Source: Panax quinquefolius (taxonomy: Eukaryota > Streptophyta > Magnoliopsida > Apiales > Araliaceae). From it: a stretch of DNA of 64,000 bases. Each line of letters begins with the position of its first letter. Position 1 is the first letter of the stretch. This document shows, one piece after another, positions 59,016-64,000 of this stretch. The notes beneath the pieces are model-generated. The model saw nothing but the letters and a program-made list of their open reading frames with translations, had not been told where the DNA came from and ran no database searches. A program made the position numbers and the translations under genes. The stretch is taken from NCBI GenBank assembly GCA_020205615.1, contig JAINUW010000625.1:124001-188000 (forward strand). Direction: 5' to 3'.

Positions 59016-59805
59016 TATCGACGTCGGGATTTTTATTTGTCCGTTTTCTGTTCTTGTCTTTTGTTGTTCTCATGTTAGGTGAGATTTGTTTGAAAAAATA
59101 AATTGTGAAAAGGTCCGACATATATATGTCGACGATTGGACTGTAAGAGTCGCCAGTTGGTATTTTTAAATGGTTGCACCAACTCAATCGATAAAAGGTT
59201 TGCACATTGACCTAGTGATGTGACACTATTTAACTGGTCTGTGAAACCGAGATTCGTTAGGGTCCGGGGGCTTAATTATGCGGAGGGAAGGTGTTAGGCA
59301 CCCCCCCCCCCCCGACATCCGTGTTACCACGATGACTGCCACTTTTCAATTTAAACCATTATCTGAATATGTGTGTGTGTAGATCAATGTGCAATTATCT
59401 AGAAGTAGTGATATGCCTCGTTTGCACCTATATACAAAGGGTTTGAATTTTGTATAAAAGTTTAGTTTTAACAAGATATAGCAATGACGTTTTATAAAAG
59501 AGGTTTTTCAAACCCTTGTGCTCAATAGTAATTGAGGCCTTTGATACATCCATTTTATTATGTGTTCGGCTTGATTGCTTTAATTTTCGAGATGCGAAGC
59601 ATCTTCGAGAAAATAAAATAAAAAGCAGCGCCAAATTCCTTGTGGGCATGAGAGCCGTCTAAGGAAATTCAAACACCGTGAATAATTTATAAGCCATGTA
59701 CAACTGAAAATGTCCATCACGAAAATGAATCTAGATTCAGTAGACTGAATCTGTGATCATATGATTCCTAGGCTCACATGATGTAGCAATTTGTATGAAA
59801 GCTGT

Positions 59806-60256
59806 AAATATATATATATATATAAGCGATCAACCGCCACGAAGTAAACTCTAGGCGGGATGAAATTTAAATATATATATATATATATATATTAATAAAA
59901 GAAGTAAATGACCACGAAGTGATCTCCAGGCCTGACAGAAATGTAAATATATATATTTATATAAGCAGTAAACGCACCGGATGCACCGGATATAAATCCA
60001 GGCTCAATCAAACAGAGTTTGATGATAACAATATATATATATATATATATATATAAGTATTTATATATATATAAGCAGTAAACGCTCTGGATGTAAAATC
60101 CAGGCTAAATCAAACAGAGTTTGATAATAGGAGATATATATATATATATATAAGTATTTATATATAAAAAAAAAATTAATACACACTCCGAATATTATAT
60201 TCAGGCTCAATCGAGATAACTCAATAATATATATATATACATATATATATATAAGC
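59806..60256 (-). repeat. (TA)n-spaced unit array in Ogre A LTR
   Basis: Shorter (TA)n tracts than in C and D alternate with units carrying AAGCAGTAAACGC and CAGGCTCAATCAAACAGAG. The array is lower in TA content. Confidence 0.85.
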
Positions 60257-60556
60257 AATAAACCACGGACCGACGGCCCGGGCAAACACACACATGCGAC
60301 TCTCAACGTGAATGATAGTGTGTGTAAGAAGTGAGGAAAAGGCTTTAAGTAATGTAAGAAGGCTTACAATGGACTGCCAAAGAAGACTTTAATAGCTTCA
60401 AATGGATGAACACTCGGTTCCCACCGATAAAAAGTAGCCAAATATAAGCTCACAAGTTTTTAAAATGAGAAAGCACTCAATTTATAGTGTGTACAGAGCA
60501 AATTGGACATGGCTTCCTCGCCTTTTCCTTCTTCAAAATGGCCATCCCAAACCCTC

Positions 60557-60564
60557 TATTTATA
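60557..60564 (-). promoter_or_regulatory. Candidate TATA box, Ogre A LTR
   Basis: The minus strand reads TATAAATA within a palindromic CCCTCTATTTATAGAGGG context. Confidence 0.65.
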
Positions 60565-60961
60565 GAGGGGGAGCTGCAGGTGTACTTGCGGTAGCCGCAG
60601 ATGTACCTGCGGCTTCCTGGGATGCCCCAGGCTCTACGGGCCATGTCGTCTCAAAATACGTGCACTCGTGCAACGTGTTGTCTGTTCGAACCTTTAAAAC
60701 TTTAATTCGGTCATCCAATCGAGGTGTATAAGACCTTTTACGAAATGTTATTGTCAAGAGATACACAAAGACATGGGATAAGAGGTTGTACGAAGTTAAG
60801 AAGATGGGTCCATGCCAAGGTCTTCAGGCTTCAAATTCTATTATATGTGATGTCTTATGTATTAGTCACTCGGGATTGGAGCTATGGTTCTTGTAGGACG
60901 CTTCTGTGTAGCATGTATATTGAAATGTTGAGACGGCGTGAATGTGGGATTGAGGTGGCAA

Positions 60962-61909
60962 TGTGACAACCCGAATTTTTATAAGTTATTAAAATAAGAA
61001 TTTAATAATTAAAATTCTTATTATGAGATGTTTGAGTATGTATATATATACGTGCTATATATTTTGAAATATGTGATCTGCTGTGAAGAGATATATATTC
61101 ATATATTGGGGAAAATGAGGTTTAATAGTTAAGTTAACTATTGAAGAAATTAAATGAATTTGGTAAGTATTTTAAATATTTATTGAATTAAATAAATATT
61201 TTATATAATTTATTTATTAAGAAAAATAAATAATTTATGAAATTGTGGTATAATAATTTAGTTACATGTGTATGATAATTAAATTAAAGCAATGGTAAAT
61301 TTTATTTTTGAAGATTTAATTTAATGAATTAATTAAATTAAATGATTTGTTTAATATGAAAGAAAATAAGTATATTAAATAAAGTAATGTTTAAGTCTAA
61401 TTTATTAATTAAATTAGATACATGTAATTATTTATTAATTATAAGTATAATTATAATAAGATTATAATTATTATTAATTATTATTATAAGTTATTTAAAT
61501 TAACTAAAGGTGTGACACATGAAACTATATAATATAATATTATTAAAATAATCTACTTTGGGGGAATTGGTGTGTGGCCAAACAAGGCCTTGTGGCCTTT
61601 GGTCTAATTTAACTGATGAAGACGTATTATTGTGTAACTGAAAGAGTACGTGGGAGGATGGCCATATCAGTTTATTTTTCTATGCGTCTAAATTTTTAAA
61701 GCTAAGTTCAGAGAGAGTTTGGTGAGAAGAAGGAAACACAGAGAGTTTGGAGAGAGAGCAAGAGAGTAAACATGCTGAATTGTATTCTCTGTGATTGTCA
61801 AGGAAAGGAATTCTAAACCTAGTCATCATCTTTTTCTAGTCAACAATCAAGGAATAAGGTATAACTTACTTCAATTTTAACTCTTATGTTTGGAATTTCT
61901 ATTGATAAT
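60962..61909 (+). mobile_element. Tekay-4: chromovirus LTR, 5' portion
   Basis: Begins TGTGACAACCCG. Positions 61140-61630 match the reverse complement of the AT-rich half of the Tekay-1 LTR (58250-58750), including AAACTATATAATATAATATT and AACAAGGCCTTG. It breaks off at 61909 where Tekay-5 starts. Confidence 0.8.
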
Positions 61910-62275
61910 TGTGACACCTCCAAATCCGGGTACTTAAATTCCCACATGATTTGGTGTTCACTATACAAACATTATATGTCTATCTACCCATAATAAATGA
62001 AAGCATTAATAGATAGAATTAAATCCTCTCCTTAAGGAGTTACATCGTAAAAATACATAAATCTCGGGTCATACTAACCTTAAATCTTAACTGCGGAAAC
62101 ATAAATAATTAATCATCTTACACATCATTAACATAAGTCTAAAACAGAAATACATCATCACATAAAATAACAAGTCTTCATCACTTGTTAATCTTGCCCT
62201 TGCCTTTGCTAGTAGAAGGCACGAGGCGAATGGACGCATGAAGCGAGGCACAAGCTGGGATATGCATGGCATGAG
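61910..62275 (-). mobile_element. Tekay-5: chromovirus LTR, 3' end
   Basis: Plus strand TGTGACACCTCC, closely related to 1889 and 43405 (Tekay-1 LTR) and continuing to CTTGCCCTTGCCTTTGCTAG. Opposite in orientation to Tekay-4. Broken at 62275 by Tekay-6. Confidence 0.8.
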
Positions 62276-64000
62276 TGTGATGCCCCCAAAATAGGTATAC
62301 ATCACCCATCTTGGGTCGCCAGATACATGGTACAAAATTCAAATACAACTTACTAATACAACTGTCGTGTACAATACGACAAAACATAAACTGTGAGTTT
62401 GAATACAAATATTGTCTACTAGAGAGTATACAAACTCAAAAAAAGAGTCCTCATTATAATTATTATCACACTATTTCACGTAATAGTGAGGACTACTAAT
62501 GCTGCTATCCGACGGACCATCATTCCCCGACTCATCCCAAACCTATATTCTCATTTCAAGAGAAAAAAGTGAAAGAAAGGGTGAGCTCAACTAGCCCAAA
62601 GAAGAAATATTATGACTAAGATAATGCGTAATAAATTATCATTAGTCTTCAACAATGTTAAACCGATAAAATATAATAGACATCAAGTTTAATCTGCAAT
62701 GAACAAGCAATCCATTAAAAGAGTCAAGTAGAAAATAAAATCTACTATCTTTTATCATTTAAAAGGTTTTTCATCATTGTTATCGCCGAGACTCACTTTT
62801 AATAAATATTCCACATCATCGAATCACCCCTGAACTACGGCCAATGATATTCTTTAGTATCACGACCACAATTATCCATGCACTACGGGTCAAGATTATT
62901 TATGTATTCATTAATGGTCATGATCATGCAAACAACTGTCCATCAATGCACTACGGGCCAATGAGGACTTTCCGCATCATTTGTAATATTACGGTCATGA
63001 TTATACCGAATAATCCCTGGTCATAATCATACCAAGTCCATCTATGCACTATAGGCCACAGATGACTTTCAAAAATATAAACATGAGGATGATGACAATG
63101 ATATAAGAATTCAATAAAACAAGTTCAAGAATTAATTTAATCAGGAATTAATAACGTCCAAATTATCAACATGATATTTGCTTAACATGCAAAGAAAATT
63201 CAAGAATGCTCGGAAAAATATTTCCATGAAAAGATACTGGATGAAGCGCAAATGTCGAGAATATTCCACTAATTTCATGGAGTATAGAAGTCAAAACTTT
63301 AACCAACTGAGTATAATAAGGAATGGAATAACAAAAGAAATCACCAAGCATGCGATAGATCATGCACAGCAAGGAGTTATTCCAACAATAATAATAATTA
63401 ACGGACAGAAGTCCCAAGGATATAAAACGTAATGACGAATGTGAAACGCATATATATTCAAAAGAATAATAAAGACGGAATCAGTCCTGTAAAATGCATG
63501 CATGTGATATTCCAACATAATAATAAAGATTTAAATCAGTCCAAGTAGAAAACGCATGCATGTGAGGATATTCCAAATGTAATAATAACGAATGGAATAA
63601 TGTAAGAATTTCACCAAGTATAGGGTAGCCACGTATATGAAAAGTTATTCCAATGTAATAATAAATAATGTAATAACATAAGTTCTCTTCATGAATACAA
63701 AAGAAATAATACCCCTTACCGTAAAAAGAAAGCGAATATAAGAGTAGGAAAGTAGATAATACTTTTCTATAGTTTCTTTATAATTTTCTCTCTAGAGTTT
63801 CAAAGAATTCGTAAGAAATAATGAAGAATGAGCTTCTATTTATGTAAGAATGGATCAGATAGTAACTAATTCATGAGCGGTCATTGATTTACTTTTAAAC
63901 AGATTGTCAGATTGATTTAATAAAATATTCTAATAAAACAAAATCTTTTAAATAAAATATAATATATATTATATATATTATTTATATATATAACATATAC
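62276..64000 (-). mobile_element. Tekay-6: chromovirus LTR, 3' portion, to window edge
   Basis: Plus strand TGTGATGCCCCCAAAATAGG, the reverse complement of the end of the Tekay-2/3 LTRs. It keeps the CACTACGGCCAA repeats (62834-63055), the GGAATAAC/ACTGGTT-type repeats reversed (63300-63660) and the AT-rich block matching 46660-46690 near 63930. The remainder lies outside. Confidence 0.87.

Larger units (their letters stand above)
59016..60961 (-). repeat. Ogre A 5' LTR, truncated by insertion
   Basis: Same LTR family as C and D: poly-C run (59300-59313), GT microsatellite near 59370, (TA)n unit array 59806-60256, TATA box 60557. At 60961 it is cut by a plus-strand chromovirus-type LTR, so several hundred bases of U3 are outside or displaced. 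Confidence 0.87.

Overview
The window is plant nuclear DNA, most likely from a flowering plant. It is built almost entirely from nested Ty3/gypsy LTR retrotransposons. I see no host protein gene, rRNA, tRNA or CRISPR array. Two lineages recur. The first is Tat/Ogre-like: LTRs of 2.5-3 kb full of (TA)n, a tRNA-Arg type primer binding site, a GAPGHDTQDCW gag motif, a DGGSS protease, a G-patch and YVDD. The second is Tekay/Del-like chromovirus: LTRs beginning TGTAA or TGTGA and ending GTCACA, an iMet-type primer site, a single gag-pol order and a C-terminal chromodomain-like region. Nearly all coding regions are broken by stops, frameshifts and deletions.

Layout, oldest to youngest. (A) A minus-strand Ogre-like element is the base layer: 5' LTR 59016-60961, primer site 58995-59015, leader 58756-58994 plus 1170-1888, gag 638-1169. 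Its gag is cut by a plus-strand Ogre-like LTR (B, 1-637) and its 5' LTR is cut by chromovirus LTRs (60962-64000). (Tekay-1) A minus-strand chromovirus, 1889-58755, sits in the leader of A. Its own length is about 10.6 kb, but it is spread over 57 kb because three elements landed in it. These are Ogre C (minus, 4785-18072, in integrase), Ogre D (plus, 20374-41019, in the gag/protease region, target duplication CCATT) and Tekay-2 (plus, 44548-56905, in the 5' LTR, duplication CTTTG). Tekay-2 in turn carries a solo LTR (Tekay-3, 45869-48443, duplication CTTAT) in its 5' LTR. The nest is four elements deep at 45869-48443.

Most notable items: an uninterrupted 242-codon acidic coiled-coil ORF upstream of gag in Tekay-1 (42450-43178), absent from Tekay-2; antisense remnants resembling the plant mobile domain between pol and the 3' LTR of Ogre D; a matching candidate intron of about 150 bp between protease and RT in both C and D; a transcribed-side array in Ogre LTRs made of roughly 60-bp units spaced by long (TA)n tracts; and deletion scars that show how C lost RT/RNase H and the integrase core.

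Limits: boundaries, target duplications and motifs were read by eye. Lineage names rest on motif recognition, not on database searches or trees. Species cannot be decided from this window.
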